Of a DNA stretch of 64,000 bases, positions 11,300 to 23,125 are shown one piece after another. The notes beneath the pieces are model-generated. The model made no database searches and was not told the DNA's origin. It saw only the letters and a program-made list of their open reading frames with translations. Source of the stretch: Amyloporia xantha (lineage: Eukaryota > Basidiomycota > Agaricomycetes > Polyporales > Adustoporiaceae); NCBI GenBank assembly GCA_036971615.1, contig JAYKKR010000025.1, forward strand, positions 496,001-560,000. Direction: 5' to 3'. The translations under genes were made by a program, and so were the position numbers. Numbering within the stretch: the stretch's first letter is position 1; each line of letters opens with the position of its first letter.

Positions 11300-12570
11300 A
11301 AGCAAAGCAAGAATTGATTAATAATTATGTACGTATTGATTATCAACGATGGCTCCTAATACCAATGTACTTGAAGAGAAGATCTTTGTATCTCAGCGAT
11401 CATGTGTGTTTTGACATATGGATGTGCCTGAGTGCCGACGTGCTGAGGAGCAAACCTGATTGCGCCTGTGTCAATGAGAACGTGGATTAAGCCTAGTCTG
11501 CGGGGTCGACAGTAGGTCCTCTAATACACGTTTTCGTAGGGCCAGGTCTACCTGCCTCATCAGCGAAGGTAGTCACTCTAGGCCACTTGTGACACCCAAG
11601 CTGCATTTTACAGACTCACAGGGCAAACACCTTTGTAGCACGGCTGGTTGCATGTCCTACAATCAATCGCGCAGGAACGCACTCAGTCTCAAAGCCACAA
11701 GGTCTGTAGCTCTTACCCTCTGATTACAAGCCGCCTAAAATGACCACAGCAACTCTCTCCCGCGGATGCATTTACGAATATCAAGAACGACAGTCATAAA
11801 CTCATCGTGGAGTCGTGACATGTTCTGCAGTAAGGTTCTCTACTCGTACATCATCAAGTTGATCTTTCAATGAACTAGTCATAGTCTGGTTGCACTCGTG
11901 TCAGGATGACTGTCACGTTAGTTTCGGAAATGTTCACGCGCCACGCAGGCAGACGCTCAATGACTATAATTGTAGATGGCGTCATATAGCGCTACCGCGC
12001 GCGAGAGTAGCACAGACTTGATCCAACCGAGCGCCGATAGACTTGGTCGGGTCACATCTGGAGAACATCAGGTGAATCGGCGGCAGTGTAAGCATTGATT
12101 GAGTCGTACCGCCATCATGACAACTTACGCCAATCTGATAGACGCAGATTGTTGTATATTTATTCAGGCGCCAGCGCTCGCTATCAAGTGACTGCGTTCT
12201 CAAGAACCGGCGCAGTCTCAGGAATGCCTCGTATGTAAGGTCTTCATTTTAGATTACTACCCCGTGTACCGCATCTCCAGCGTCATCTACTGCTATAGAG
12301 ACATCGATGCTGTGTATGAGCGCAACGCTCCGTCTGACTGCCGTAATATTTGATTTTTTTTTCTCCGTGTCTGTTCCCGGATTCGAAGACTAGACATCAT
12401 AACATCCTGTTTCACCGTCAGCTCTCCATACCTGCTGTCCAAATTGCTCCGCTTGAACTGGAATTTGTCGCTGGTTGCACTCATTGATCCGGCCTTTGCT
12501 CGGACTGTGGCACTTTTCAGCTCTCCTGGAGCAAAGGTTCGGCGACAAGATTCCAGCTGACCCGTACCTG
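11300..12570. other. Intergenic, no gene recognised
   Basis: A 1.3-kb gap between the otubain and NTF2-like genes. Short frames on the minus strand around 11982-12623 show no motif. A T-run at about 12351-12360 is the only low-complexity feature seen. Confidence 0.45.
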
Positions 12571-12578
12571 CAGCAGGC

Positions 12579-12587
12579 TATAAATAC
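12579..12587 (+). promoter_or_regulatory. TATA box of the NTF2-like gene
   Basis: The sequence CTATAAATA lies about 85 bp upstream of the ATG at 12671 and is followed by a pyrimidine-rich leader, a usual layout for fungal promoters. Confidence 0.45.
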
Positions 12588-12670
12588 GGTGTGTTCTGTG
12601 TCTTTTCGTTCAATCAAACTCACGTCTCCCCCACAACATCAGTTTATATATCTCACCACTACTATCCGCT

Positions 12671-13246
12671 ATGACGACCAACCCCGGTGGCCCCATCATT
12701 GTCAGCCTCACTCAATTCGTCGAGAATAGCATCACAGCCCTCTATGCCGCTACGACGGATAGTGCTTTCAACAGCGCCTTCGACGAGTTCCTCTTGAAGG
12801 ATGCCAAGATCACCGTGAACGGCAAGCAGCTCAACCTCGCTCAATACAAGGCTCAGCTGCTCGGGGAAAGACCTAACGACAAGTACACTGCCAAGGTCTC
12901 TTTCCATGGCGGAGTTGAGGTACCAACGAATGCCAAAGAACCGTTAAAGGTGCTGAGGCTTTCTCTGATTATGATATATGACTTGGTTTAGTAACGCTAT
13001 GCTTTTATAGGCCGGCGTCGTGGGTATTTTCTACACAGTGGCTATTCACCTAAACCACTTGCCCATCACCAACACCGTGAGGTCGTCCTTGAATGTCACG
13101 TCAGTGTTTATGTGTTTCTTCTGTGCGAGTTGAGCATTGACAATTCATGTAGTGTCGTCGACCATGGCATCAAGAACGGGGTCGAGGAACGCAAAATCTC
13201 GACGCTGGACCAAGTTCTCTTGGAGGACTTCTCACGTGCCCTCTGA
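12671..13246 (+). CDS. Small NTF2-like (SnoaL-fold) protein
   Basis: A predicted 153-residue protein from three exons, 12671-12949, 13011-13099 and 13153-13246, with in-phase GT-AG junctions. The pattern of an N-terminal helix (VENSITALYAATTDSAFNSAFDEFL), a polar KDAKITVNGKQLN turn and later beta strands with VVGIFYTVAIHL resembles the NTF2-like/SnoaL fold common in small basidiomycete proteins of unknown role. There is no signal peptide, membrane segment or catalytic motif that would name a substrate. The ATG at 12671 fits the TATA box and leader upstream. The fold assignment is an inference from the pattern and could be wrong; the exon structure and coding nature are better supported. Confidence 0.7.
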
Positions 13247-13415
13247 GTTACTTAGTAGCTTCTCGGAAGATTGATGTCGACTCAGGAAACATGCTTCTAT
13301 GCGTAATTAGTCTCTCATGCTCGTCAGGTACATTTATGCATACTCAGTTTTATGACAGATCGTTCTCGCATGTAACGTACTAATATTCTCCTTCATGAAT
13401 ATGGATCTCATCTTC

Positions 13416-13595
13416 ATGACGGATGTGGAGGCTTGCGGAAGCACGACACTGCCGTCGGAAAGTACTGCAGTCACGGTGGGTACGAGCGGATGCTATGCGA
13501 ATAACTGGACTCAGAGAGCAAGTCGGACTCCACGAGTCATTGGCATGGGTTTGAGTGCGCTCCCTCTGAGCTGCCTGCCCAATTACTTCCGCTAA
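13416..13595 (+). pseudogene. Relic of a fourth SurE-like gene (last-exon tail)
   Basis: The frame contains DVEACGSTTLPSEST and GTSGCYA, then after disruption LSALPLSCLPN. These match the end of the last exon in the intact copies (DVEACGSTTLPSE, CYASVSV, DLPLSCLP). The segment between them is out of frame: the expected SKSDV-like stretch is readable in another frame. No upstream exons with NDDG or SGPN were found nearby, so only the tail survives. It lies 1 kb upstream of intact copy 3 in the same orientation. Confidence 0.7.
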
Positions 13596-13599
13596 TCGA

Positions 13600-14560
13600 A
13601 AGAAGGGACATGATCGAGGGAAGAGGCCCACTGCTCGGTCGTATACTAGTAATATGCTATATGCAAATAACACATTGAGCTCCAATGCACAATGCACAAA
13701 ACGGTATCTATTTCGTAAAGGAGACAGTACTAATGTATGACTGCGTTATGGAAGAGATTCGCAGACAACTCGGACCCATGATTTTGACTACACAGTGACC
13801 AACACGATGTGACACACCTTACATGACTATTTGTACTGGGGGGCTTTGTGAACGCACTATAATTTTAGATTATGTCCTCGGAACTCAAAGCCGGCGTCCT
13901 GCAACTTGAAGCTGCGCTGATCAGCGTCAAAGCCATAGGGCTAAATGTAACTCAGCGGCCATGCCGCTACCCAAAATGAGTTCTAGAGACCTTTTTGAGC
14001 TTGAGGGATCCTGCGAAAATCCTGAGGATGATCCGAACATGTCCATTTTCAAAGTTGATGCAATCACGATCAACGAGGAGTATGATAGGTATTTATGCTG
14101 TGACAGCGACTGCCAGATCGATCTCGAATGCTGAGTGCTGTCAATACTGTACACCTTGGTCCCAGCATTCGCATACGATTAAGGACAAGCCCGATGGTGA
14201 TCGTGCCTGGGCGGCCAGAATACTTAGAGCATGGCGAAGTAGATACAGACAAACCGACCTCCTTGCCCGCGACGAATTCTCTACCGCTTCAATTCCGCGC
14301 CTCGCATGGTCACGTTCCTGCGATTCACGACGGGTCCAACGTTCGCAGCATACGCCTTCGGTACCACATGGACGCGACCATAATCGTATATTGACTATTC
14401 CCATATCGGGCGAACACTCGAGCAGTCCACTGGCTATTCTAGGCGGTGGGAACCAAGGCGAGCCACACATCCACATGCAGAATGCACGAACGTGCCATTG
14501 AAACTTACCACGACGTAAGGGGGAGTGTCTTACTGGACAGGTGGGGCACTATGAGGCGCG
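13600..14560. other. Intergenic, no gene recognised
   Basis: Short overlapping frames on both strands at 13927-14501 carry no conserved motif. A minus-strand LQDAGFE near 13900 resembles the end of SurE exon 1 but is too short to call. Confidence 0.4.
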
Positions 14561-14570
14561 CTGCAGACAA

Positions 14571-14578
14571 TATATAAA
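14571..14578 (+). promoter_or_regulatory. TATA box of SurE-like copy 3
   Basis: TATATAAA lies 70 bp upstream of the ATG at 14641 and is followed by a CT-rich leader (GAGACTTCTCATTCTCATATCG). Confidence 0.55.
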
Positions 14579-14640
14579 GCCCTGGTGAACGTCTACTCTG
14601 AACGTTTGAGACTTCTCATTCTCATATCGCTCGTTCGAAG

Positions 14641-15886
14641 ATGTACTCACCTGATTTCCTGAGCGTGGCCCTCCTGCTATTCGGTGTTATAACCAGTCAG
14701 GCTCAGAACCTGGTCCTCACAAACGATGACGGCTGGGCTGTCGCGCAGATCCGGGCGCAATATTCAGCTTTGACAAGCGCGGGATTTGATGTGCGTCTGC
14801 CGTTGACGCGAACGATCCTATCCGCTCATTCTGTTGTACGGTACTATAGGTAGTTCTCTCATCTCCAGCTGAGAATGAATCGGGAACTGGCTCAGACAGC
14901 AGAACCCCGACGACTCTTACCGAGCCGTGCGAGTACGATACGTGTCCTACTGGATCTCCCGCTGAGGGATACAATGCTAGCGATCGTAGGCCCTTCCTCT
15001 GACACGAGCGATGCTTGTCATGACGCTCTGTATTTTGATACAGCGCACTTGAACTATGTCAATGCGTATCCGTGTGTTTTGTTCTTATACATGCAGCATT
15101 GAAGTGAGATGCTAATTCCTGCATCCAGGGTGGACGCGGTCCGATACGGTATACAAACCCTTGCCCCGGAATTCTTTGATGGGTCTGCGCCTGTTTTCGT
15201 GGTGAGCGGACCAAATATTGGCAGTAGGTATCTTTCTGCTCTGTCACTCACTTCTAGCAATATAAAGCGCACACTGAACTGATTCATCCCTTTCCTAGAC
15301 AATCTAGGGTTAGGTATTCTCGATTCTGGAACTGTGTAAGTGACGAAAGGTGCCAGCTTCGATGAGTCCCGACTGATAGAATCGACCGACTCACAGTGGA
15401 GCTGCATGTGAGGCTGCAAAAGAGGGCATACCGTCCGCAGCCTTCTCTGGTGACACCGGATCCCAAGTATCCTACACGACCCTGACGAGTGACCCCGATG
15501 CCGCATCCTCAGAGTCCGCCCATATATATGCAGCACTTACAGTGCACTTCACCCAAACGATCCTCGCGGGCACACCCTCTGGGGATACAGTGCTGCCAGC
15601 AAATATCACTCTGAACATTAATTACCCGTCCATCGACGACTGCATGGACTCGTCGGACTACAAGTGGGTTCTCTCGCGAAACGAGCCTAATACGGGTCAG
15701 ACAGATGTGGAGGCGTGTGGGAGCACCACGCTTCCGTCTGAAACGGACGTGGTGGACACGAGCGGATGCTATGCGAGCGTGTCCGTAATCAGTGCGACGA
15801 GCAAGTCGGATGTGGATGCGACGCTGCAGGCTGCGGTTTTAGACAGGTTGAGTGATCTGCCGTTGAGTTGTCTGCCAGATCAGTAG
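14641..15886 (+). CDS. SurE-like secreted phosphatase (copy 3)
   Basis: An intact SurE-family nucleotidase/acid phosphatase of about 311 residues. The ATG at 14641 begins a signal peptide (FLSVALLLFGVITSQAQ) that leads straight into NLVLTNDDGWAV with the two metal-binding aspartates. Exons are 14641-14790, 14850-14985, 15044-15071, 15129-15223, 15299-15335 and 15397-15886; the lengths 150, 136, 28, 37 and 490 are the same as in copy 2. Other motifs are SSPAENESGTG, LNYVNAYP, VVSGPNIG, GAACEAAKEGIPSAAFSGDTG and a cysteine-rich C-terminus ending LPLSCLPDQ. It is separated from copies 1 and 2 by about 10 kb with unrelated genes between and lies in the opposite orientation, so it is a dispersed rather than tandem copy. 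Extracellular phosphate scavenging is a reasonable guess, not shown by the sequence. Confidence 0.9.
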
Positions 15887-16144
15887 TAGTACGTGTCTTT
15901 AAGCCACGAGACAAAGCGAGTAAATGTAATGGAAGATCGCAGTATTGTAGGACTCGAGTACTCAAGAGTACCGTGACAGTGACATCGCGGTGGTAGTGAC
16001 TGAAAGCAAGTGATGAATGTGACATCCGCGTGACAGATCGCGACCGTGACGACGCGTCCAGCGCAACCAACTTGACAGCTGGGGACCCTGACCACAACTT
16101 CAACTTCGCTTGTTCACTCCTTGTTACCCGACCACACAGCCGAC

Positions 16145-17381
16145 ATGCCTGGGCCCCGAAACATGAAGAAGAAGAAGCAAGCGCAGGTGAAGAAGACAAG
16201 ACGGTCACAAAATCACGAGAACGAGCTCCTCCACGCCGACCGCGACGAGCGACATGAGTTGCAACCATGTCCAAGTAGTGCAACACGAGAATCTGAGTCG
16301 CCTATCATGCCTCCACCGCCAAATACGCTCGCACCTGCTGTGCAAAGACCTGTGATACCGGATAGATGCTATATCCAAGATACCCACTCCCACGATGATT
16401 CCGACTCGTCCTCAAGCTCAGACTTCCAGCACGACGACGCACAGGCCGAGCCTATACCCTCAATATTTACCAAAACGCCGTTCATCCACGACCCCGGCAA
16501 TGGCCCGCGTGTACGAGATATGCGCGCGTTTCTGGCATCATCCTTTGCAGCACGTCCGTCGTTCGACGACCCCTTGTGTGCCGAGTTTGCACAGGAAGAA
16601 ATGATTGAGATGTTGTCTACTGTCCTACCGGAGGAGACTGCACTGGTACGTGGTAAATTGCATAGATACTTTGTCGGCTTGCCAAACCCGCCTGCATCAG
16701 ATACTTTGGTATAATCGAAGTCGGAAAGCTGCACGCGTCTGCCCAGCTTGCCAGCGATTATACCGACTGGGAGACGCGTTGCCTGAGATTCTCGACCTCG
16801 ACGAACATGGCGAGCAGTCTGCCGATATCGCGTCTGCGTCGTCCATCCTTCTACGAGAACAAGAGCTGAGCGGGCTGTGTACGTGCTGACCATTTATTTA
16901 CATTTCCAACGACTTATATTTGATCATTTTCGCGTAGGTTCTCCCGTCTGCTTTGTTCTCGCTGCGATCAACTACCCAGGAGCGATTCACTCCACGTGGG
17001 GGCAGAATGAGGAAGAGATCGATGATGACACCTGGGATCTGCTCGACGGTCCCAGTGCGAACGCAGCGCGGAATGACATGGGCCTCGGCATGCTACTCAA
17101 GATGACGCGCTGTACAGATCTCGCGCTAGGCGAGCTGTTCTTTCCCGATGAGGATTTGGATGATGGGTTGGACGGTGAGCTAGACCACGAAGGCTTGAAC
17201 GAGGGGCCGGAAGGGGACGAGAGCGAGGATGAAGACTACGGCGAGGTGCTGGAAATCGGAGAAAGGATGGCTCCGCCTGTTAATGATGATCCGACAGGTG
17301 AGAAGCATCTATACGGGAGGATGCATGCTTTGGATATTTGTGCTTGATTTGATTCCAGTGCTCGGGGAGGGTATTTGCTGA
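16145..17381 (+). CDS. Acidic basidiomycete orphan with a CxxC motif
   Basis: A hypothetical protein of about 353 residues, of a kind I recognise only as widespread in basidiomycetes. Exons are 16145-16645, 16701-16878, 16938-17297 and probably 17359-17381; if the last intron is not removed the frame stops at 17347 instead. The chosen start gives a lysine-rich MPGPRNMKKKKQAQVKKTRR, suggesting a nuclear or nucleolar signal; an in-frame ATG at 16121 is also possible. The first exon is long, polar and low in complexity (serine and aspartate runs). The centre has ILWYNRSRKAARVCPACQRL with a CxxC pair, followed by SPVCFVLAAINYPGAIHSTWG. The tail is strongly acidic (DEDLDDGLDGE, GDESEDEDYGE). No enzymatic motif is visible and no function is proposed. 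Confidence 0.78.
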
Positions 17382-17389
17382 GATATCTA

Positions 17390-18640
17390 TCTTGAGTGTA
17401 CATAACCTGGATGATATGCTGATTACGCTATTAGCATCAAAGGAAGGTCATCGAGACCGACAAACGCCAAACGCCTACAAGGTCAAGCATTTACATCGCA
17501 TCGAGTGTTTCCGTACAAGCTGTGGGTTGAACGTTGAACATTGAGGCTTCACTTGCAGTTCTGAGAATATTCGCGTTAGTGGCACTCCGTGTATATTTCT
17601 GACAACCGCTGTCACTCGCTTTGAGTATAATTTCGATTGTCTTTCTGCCCACCAGGGCTGATGAGCTCATGCTGCCTTCCGCTATTCACCACGATATTGA
17701 TGCCAATTCGCAGCAAAACAACACGTAATCTTGATTTTTGTCTCTACTCTATTCACCTTTCCCTTTTCATTTGCCGGATATAGCGATCACTATACACAGC
17801 CATGTCCTTGGTATTATGTGATTGAATGGTGGCGAATGGGAAACATTGTGCTGAAGAAGCTTTTACGCCTGTCGTAGTATCTGTGTGAAGTAAGGAGAGC
17901 CACGCTACTTTTTCTGCGTTCAGCGAAGATTTAGGTACATCGGCTGTGTGCACTACTGCCATGTCTGAATCACAGCACTGTTCTCTTGACGGTCATTTAC
18001 ACAGTACTGTTCCCCAGTCTGACACAGTTCGACTTGAAGAGGCGTTGCATTGCGAATTTATACCGTGACCGAACACGGTGTCGAAAATTTCCAAGCGGCG
18101 AATCGCGAGGGATAACTGATGAATGGAGAAAGTTGAAACTCTAAAAACACTGAAGTAGTCGGATTCGGAGGCGAGATAAGACGTGTTCTTCAGCTCTTAT
18201 GAGCGTCGTTGAACTCTCACTGCCGCTTAAGTTGAGGACTCTGATCGAGCTGAGAGGAATCTCAATAACATAATGACTGACTCACAAAAACGTGGTACAT
18301 CTGGGTCTTCACTACGCATAGACAAGCTTAACGTACATACGGTCTCTTTACACTCTGATCATGCCACCGCAATTCTTTCCGCAAACTCGATCTTCCTAGG
18401 CTGTTCTGACTACGGCCGCGCCCACATGATAATTTCATGAGGCTGCTTGGATGCCAATTTTCTGATCAGGACGGCGTCGTAGGCTGTTCGACACTGGCTG
18501 TCGGTGTCTCTTCTACAGCAGAAGGCTGCCGACGAAAGAACTGGCCGATGGAGATCATCGATAGCCTGTGCTCTGGATTCGTTGCTACAGATGACAATGC
18601 ATGTACACGTCCTGTGCGTATAGATAAATCAAGATTAATT
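17390..18640. other. Intergenic, no gene recognised
   Basis: Between two genes that converge on it. Short frames at 17753-17962 (minus) and 18437-18667 (plus) lack any motif. No repeat or RNA signature seen. Confidence 0.45.
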
Positions 18641-18646
18641 GATTAT

Positions 18647-21456
18647 TCAGGGTGCAAATGGGAATAGATACGTACGAGTCTGGAGGGGGGAGGGGAGAAG
18701 CTTTTCCAGTGTCTCTACTATACGCTTGTCCATTACCGCCTTCAAATCTTCTATGGGACATTTTGATGCGTAGTCCGTAAAAGGAGTAAAATTCACTGAA
18801 GCGAATATCCCCAGGTTGGCGATCGAGTTCCATTCTGCAATATTAATGATTTCGTCGAGAAGCTGATAAAATAGATACCAATCGTCGTCTTCCACGAGCG
18901 AGATGCTGGGGTCGGCGACCTCTGAAACAGGGTTGAAATGATTAAAAATGGTATCTAGCGCATCTCGAATTTTGTACCGGCTTGCAACTTCCGCGCGTTC
19001 TTGAGAAGAAAGATCCATCAATCGGTATGTCGCGGAACGGGATATTTTCAAGAACGAAGATGGACTGGCATATGCATGTATAGCAGATAGACTTGATAAC
19101 AGGTTGACAACGTCTGCCGCCGTACAGTCAATAATTTAAATAAGCTGCCACCATACAAGCGTATCATGGAGAGGTATATATGCGACATACCGTCCATACC
19201 AACTTGGAAAGATTCATCATACTGCCATAGTACTCCGATGATCTGGTCGCAGAGGTTATTCATGTCCTGCCGCTCCGTCGTATCCACTTTGTCCATCGCA
19301 TCGTTTGAATTCTTTGGATTTTCTACATCATTTGATGCCGTTCGGCCCTTCATATCATTCATTAGATCGATCAGGCCACAGTAAGTATCGCGTTGCGTCG
19401 CTGGTACAGCAGCCAAGATTTGGGATAGGACATCGAGAATGTGAATCCAATTTAGGGCCGAATATTGAGATTGGGACTGAAGAATATGAGTTGACCCGTT
19501 CTCCTCGACAGAATCACTCAGGAGCAACCCTGAAGTGACTCGGCGGAAAATGGCCAACGTGAACTGACCGAGCAGAGTAGCGGTATCACTGAACTGTGCA
19601 GTTGGGTACCAGACGGGAGTGGGTAGGTCATTTGTACGATTAGTTTCATATCCATGAGCCCTATGCAGCACCAACTTGTAGAACTTGGAGACTGCGACAT
19701 TCATATCGCTTTTCTCGAAGGTCGGCCATATGAGGTGCTTGAGTACTGAATCATCCATCAAAGCTCGGTCGACTTTTAGAAGGATATCAAGGGTCTCCCC
19801 TTGCGAGCGCGCATCAGAGGACACTACATTGTTTTTTTCCTTGTCCTCATGAAAGCGCATGGGGAGAATGTCAACAGCTTTCCAATCGTCGAGCCTAAAC
19901 CACGCTCTCTCCATCCAGGACCAATCATCTAGCCAATAGAATAATGCTTGGGCGATCCGTTCGATAAATTTGATGTCGCTGGCAATATATATATTCCAGC
20001 ACAAGCTCTTGGTGAGTTTTGCAAGCCAATAGACGATCCTCCTAAATGGACGCAGAAGCCAAATGCACAACCATGCTTGCGGAGACTTGTAAGGACAATC
20101 CGGCGCGAATGCTGGGATTACTGCACTGGCCGCGGATGGAAGTAGGATAGCAACGATTAGGGCTGTGGCCACACCAGCAACGATAGGATTATAGGTCCAT
20201 AATAGCTCCACTAGACCGACGAAGAACAGAACGAGGGATAATTGTAGGAGGATGGGGAGTATGCTCATAATTTCTCCGACTTTCCACTTGTCAAATCCAC
20301 AGCGATGGTAAAACCAAAGACGGACGCTGTTCTGAGAAGACATGCCCGTTGGTCGATTCGTATGATGGTAGAGCCATTGGCTGATGGAGATTGCAACTGA
20401 CGCAGTGCCCAAACTGCAGACAAGGGCAGCGAACCACAGTGTTGACACTGTAACGATGACATGGTGAGATAGTGAAGAGGCGGGAGACAAATTGATCATA
20501 GGAGAGAACGCAGGTTGTGTCAAATTGCGACCGGCCTCGGCTGCCATAACACTCAGTTGCGCAGATATGACCATTAGGATCTGAGTACCGGCATCGGGTT
20601 GCTGTGGCTGAAGGAATATGTAGAATGGGACGATAAAACCGGTCAGCACCGTCGAAAATAAACCAGCCTGTAAGCCAGGTTGTCAGCCGGGAATATTAAT
20701 AACAGACAACCGGCCAGGTGTATGTTGGTGTACGGGAGAAAGGGATACATACGAATAGAAGCAAATTATTCGCATCACTCGTCCACTTAGCGAGGAGCTC
20801 TTTTTCATGTCGCCATACGGCTGTCTCGCATGAGAGCCATTCCTTGGCACTCAAATCTGAGCCTGAGGGATCCTTGTGGGTAGAAAGACCTGTACGTTTG
20901 GTTTGCTGGGGAGTCGGGCGGTGGGAATGCTCATCCCCTCCATCTTGAATAGCACCAGCGGTTGGAACTTCAGGACGCACATCATGTGTAGATACGTGTT
21001 CGTCAGATGACCTCCTATCGTCATTCAGACTATTGACTGGGACATTGCAGTCGCCTTCTCGTTGCTGCTCCCCATACACAGTATTAGTTAAACTCTCAGA
21101 AGGAACATCTGGAAACGTACCACGGAATGTCCTGCGTTTTCGGACACCACATAAGACAGGGCTACCTCGGTTAATTGATCATTTTCGACACTCGATTCAT
21201 GCCCACTGGTATTTGCGACCTATATGATCTCGTGTCAGATACTCGTATTGTCGAGATAAACAGCTTTATAACTGACAAGATTTTCACTCGACAAATTAGC
21301 GGGTGGAGTAACCTCGACACTTCTAAGTGGTGGCTCTTCCGATGGTACAGCTGCAGTGACCTCCTGGGGAGATATTCCGGAAACTGTATTTGTGCTCTGC
21401 TGAAGACTGGAACAATGTCTCTCGTCGACGTGGTTATCCTGCGCTTCAATGTCCAT
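18647..21456 (-). CDS. DUF6535-type four-helix membrane protein (copy A)
   Basis: DUF6535 proteins are an expanded Agaricomycete family of unknown function with a four-helix membrane domain. Firm exons are about 21090-20753, 20667-19191 and 19113-18647. The core reads EKELLAKW...NLLLF, then helices AGLFSTVLTGFIVPFYIFL, VIVTVSTLWFAALVCSLG, ILPILLQLSLVLFFVGLVELLW and IVAGVATALIVAILLP, followed by the family-typical DCPYKSPQAW. A long, mostly helical soluble C-terminus follows. The 5' end is less certain: acidic exons at about 21456-21290 (start MDIEAQDNHVDER) and 21235-21130 have coding character and resemble the exons of copy B, but the junction near 21100 allows more than one splice choice. 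A separate first-exon relic matching copy B lies at 22940-23125. Role unknown; the location is inferred to be membrane. Confidence 0.8.
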
Positions 21457-21469
21457 CTGGAACAATAAA

Positions 21470-22276
21470 AATCAACTGCCTGAGAAATGGTTGGATTGTG
21501 TAAACAGAGTGTTTGATGATAAGTGACGATATTGGGCAGAGGAACCGAGGGGGTGGGGGTGGGGGTGGTAGATCGAGTTCTAGGATGAAAATGCGTGTGA
21601 CAGATCAGAATTGCCTATATGTGGGGCGGCAGGTTATCATGCAACCACACTCGCATGTGCAACAGTCATGGGCGCTACAGGTGTCCTGGATGCCCTATTA
21701 TGAATGCACGATACGATGTTAAGGACCTGTACAAGATCCTCTCGGTTCAATATATTCGGGTCCCTCAGAGTTACAGCAGCTAGCTCTGAGATTATAGAGA
21801 AATAGAGAATTGTTTGCACTCACGGACTGCGATCTTCGAGCATAACACGATTTTCCGCCGAGGGTTTACGGATAGTAGGCGTGACGCCCTACAGCAAACA
21901 TAGTTCAGGGACGATGAAGGGAAGGTTTCTGTCTGAGCCAATGGTGTTACCCCGAAGCATGGCCAAGCTCCAGGGATGTACGTTTCTAAATACAGGTACT
22001 GTCTCCGAGCGTCTTGTTTGTCGAATAAGCCTACGACAAATTGGTTTAGTGTTCCTACTTCAAGTTAATGCGCATCAAGGAGACTAGAGCCTCAGGGAAT
22101 ACGTGCGGATAGGCAACTGCTGAGTACCACGAGATTTCTCGGTTGACATCGAGATATGTAAATGCACCAATCCAGCGTAGATAAAGACAGAACGTGCGAG
22201 GAAACCACACAAGTCAGAGAAGTCTAACCACAGGGCGTTCGGAAGTAAATCCTGGCTCATGTGATCGGTGACAGCG
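21470..22276. other. Gap upstream of DUF6535 copy A, with a G-rich run
   Basis: No gene is recognised. A G-rich tract at about 21548-21568 (GGGGGTGGGGGTGGGGGTGG on the plus strand) could form a quadruplex. The stretch separates the copy A start at 21456 from the MITE and from the first-exon relic. Confidence 0.4.
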
Positions 22277-22284
22277 CTTCTATC

Positions 22285-22907
22285 TAGGGCACGGTGAAAT
22301 ACTTAGGGATCGCGGTCTATTTGACGGTAAATTAACCCTGGCCCTCTTCGAGGGCCCTAATTTACCCATGTCATTTACAGTTAATTAACCAATGGCTAAT
22401 TAGCACTGATTAAACGGTCAAATTGGTCAAATCGACCGTTAATTAACCATGCGTCCCAGTCTGAGTCAAGCTCATCATTCTCGCGGCCGCTGTCGCCTGT
22501 CTTGTTCGCGGTATCTCGCTCTGGTGCTGGCCGTGATGCGTTGATAGGCTCGTCCTCAGGAACTTCCATGAGCAGAGGCGACTCATTATGCACGAGATCC
22601 GCAGCAATAAACGCATCCCGCTTCGCTGCTTGCTAGTCTCGCGCATCGCTAAGTCTTAAGTAGAGTTATATCTCGTTGTTTTCAGATTTCTATAGACGTC
22701 ATTGATATTTCGGGTAAATAGAGCTACTACGGTCCTACGGGCTCTGAGATGGCCCCAAAATGTCTGAAATCATCCTGTATCACCTTGGTATCACCGCTGT
22801 CAAATTGACCCTATTTGACCCATGATTTTTGACCCTCCTGAAATTGACCTGTAATTTACCGGTAATTTACATAGGTTAATTAGCCCAGCCTATTTCACCG
22901 TGGCCTA
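22285..22907. mobile_element. hAT-like MITE, 623 bp
   Basis: The ends are imperfect inverted repeats, TAGGGCACGGTGAAATA at 22285-22301 and the complement of TAGGCCACGGTGAAATA at 22891-22907 (16 of 17 matching). They are flanked by a perfect 8-bp duplication, CTTCTATC, at 22277-22284 and 22908-22915. Terminal YAGGG and an 8-bp target duplication are hallmarks of the hAT superfamily. The interior is AT-rich, with repeated TTAATTAACC and AATTGACC motifs and a hairpin GGCCCTCTTCGAGGGCC near 22345. A minus-strand frame at 22396-22593 is acidic and unlike a transposase. No transposase is encoded, so the element is non-autonomous. Confidence 0.85.
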
Positions 22908-22939
22908 CTTCTATCACTTAGAACAGAAGTATGCAAGCC

Positions 22940-23125
22940 TCAAGGCGGTATATTTTGCCTGCCGCCGGTACGACTTTGGAAGGAAGACAGCAATAGTGAG
23001 CTGTGTTTATTTTTCCCGTCGACGGGGCTGTGCTGCTCGCTGGAATTCGGGTCAAGTGGCCCGCATGCATTCGCTGAAGACGCTTTTGATTGTGTGGTCC
23101 GACTTCTACCCCGTCTCTTCGCCAT
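22940..23125 (-). pseudogene. First-exon relic of a DUF6535 gene (A side)
   Basis: The ATG at 23125 starts MAKRRGRSRTTQSKASSANA, which matches MAKRRGRSQSTQLKASSTNV at 62768 on the B side, the first exon of DUF6535 copy B. Here the match fades after QHSPVDGK and the hAT-like MITE follows within 25 bp. The exon has thus been detached from the rest of copy A, which now lies 1.5 kb downstream in transcription order. Copy A may still use it through a long intron, but this is unproven. Confidence 0.5.

Noticed and set aside
13890..13960. Minus-strand LQDAGFE resembling the end of SurE exon 1
   Set aside because: Seven residues only; no NDDG upstream and no second exon downstream.
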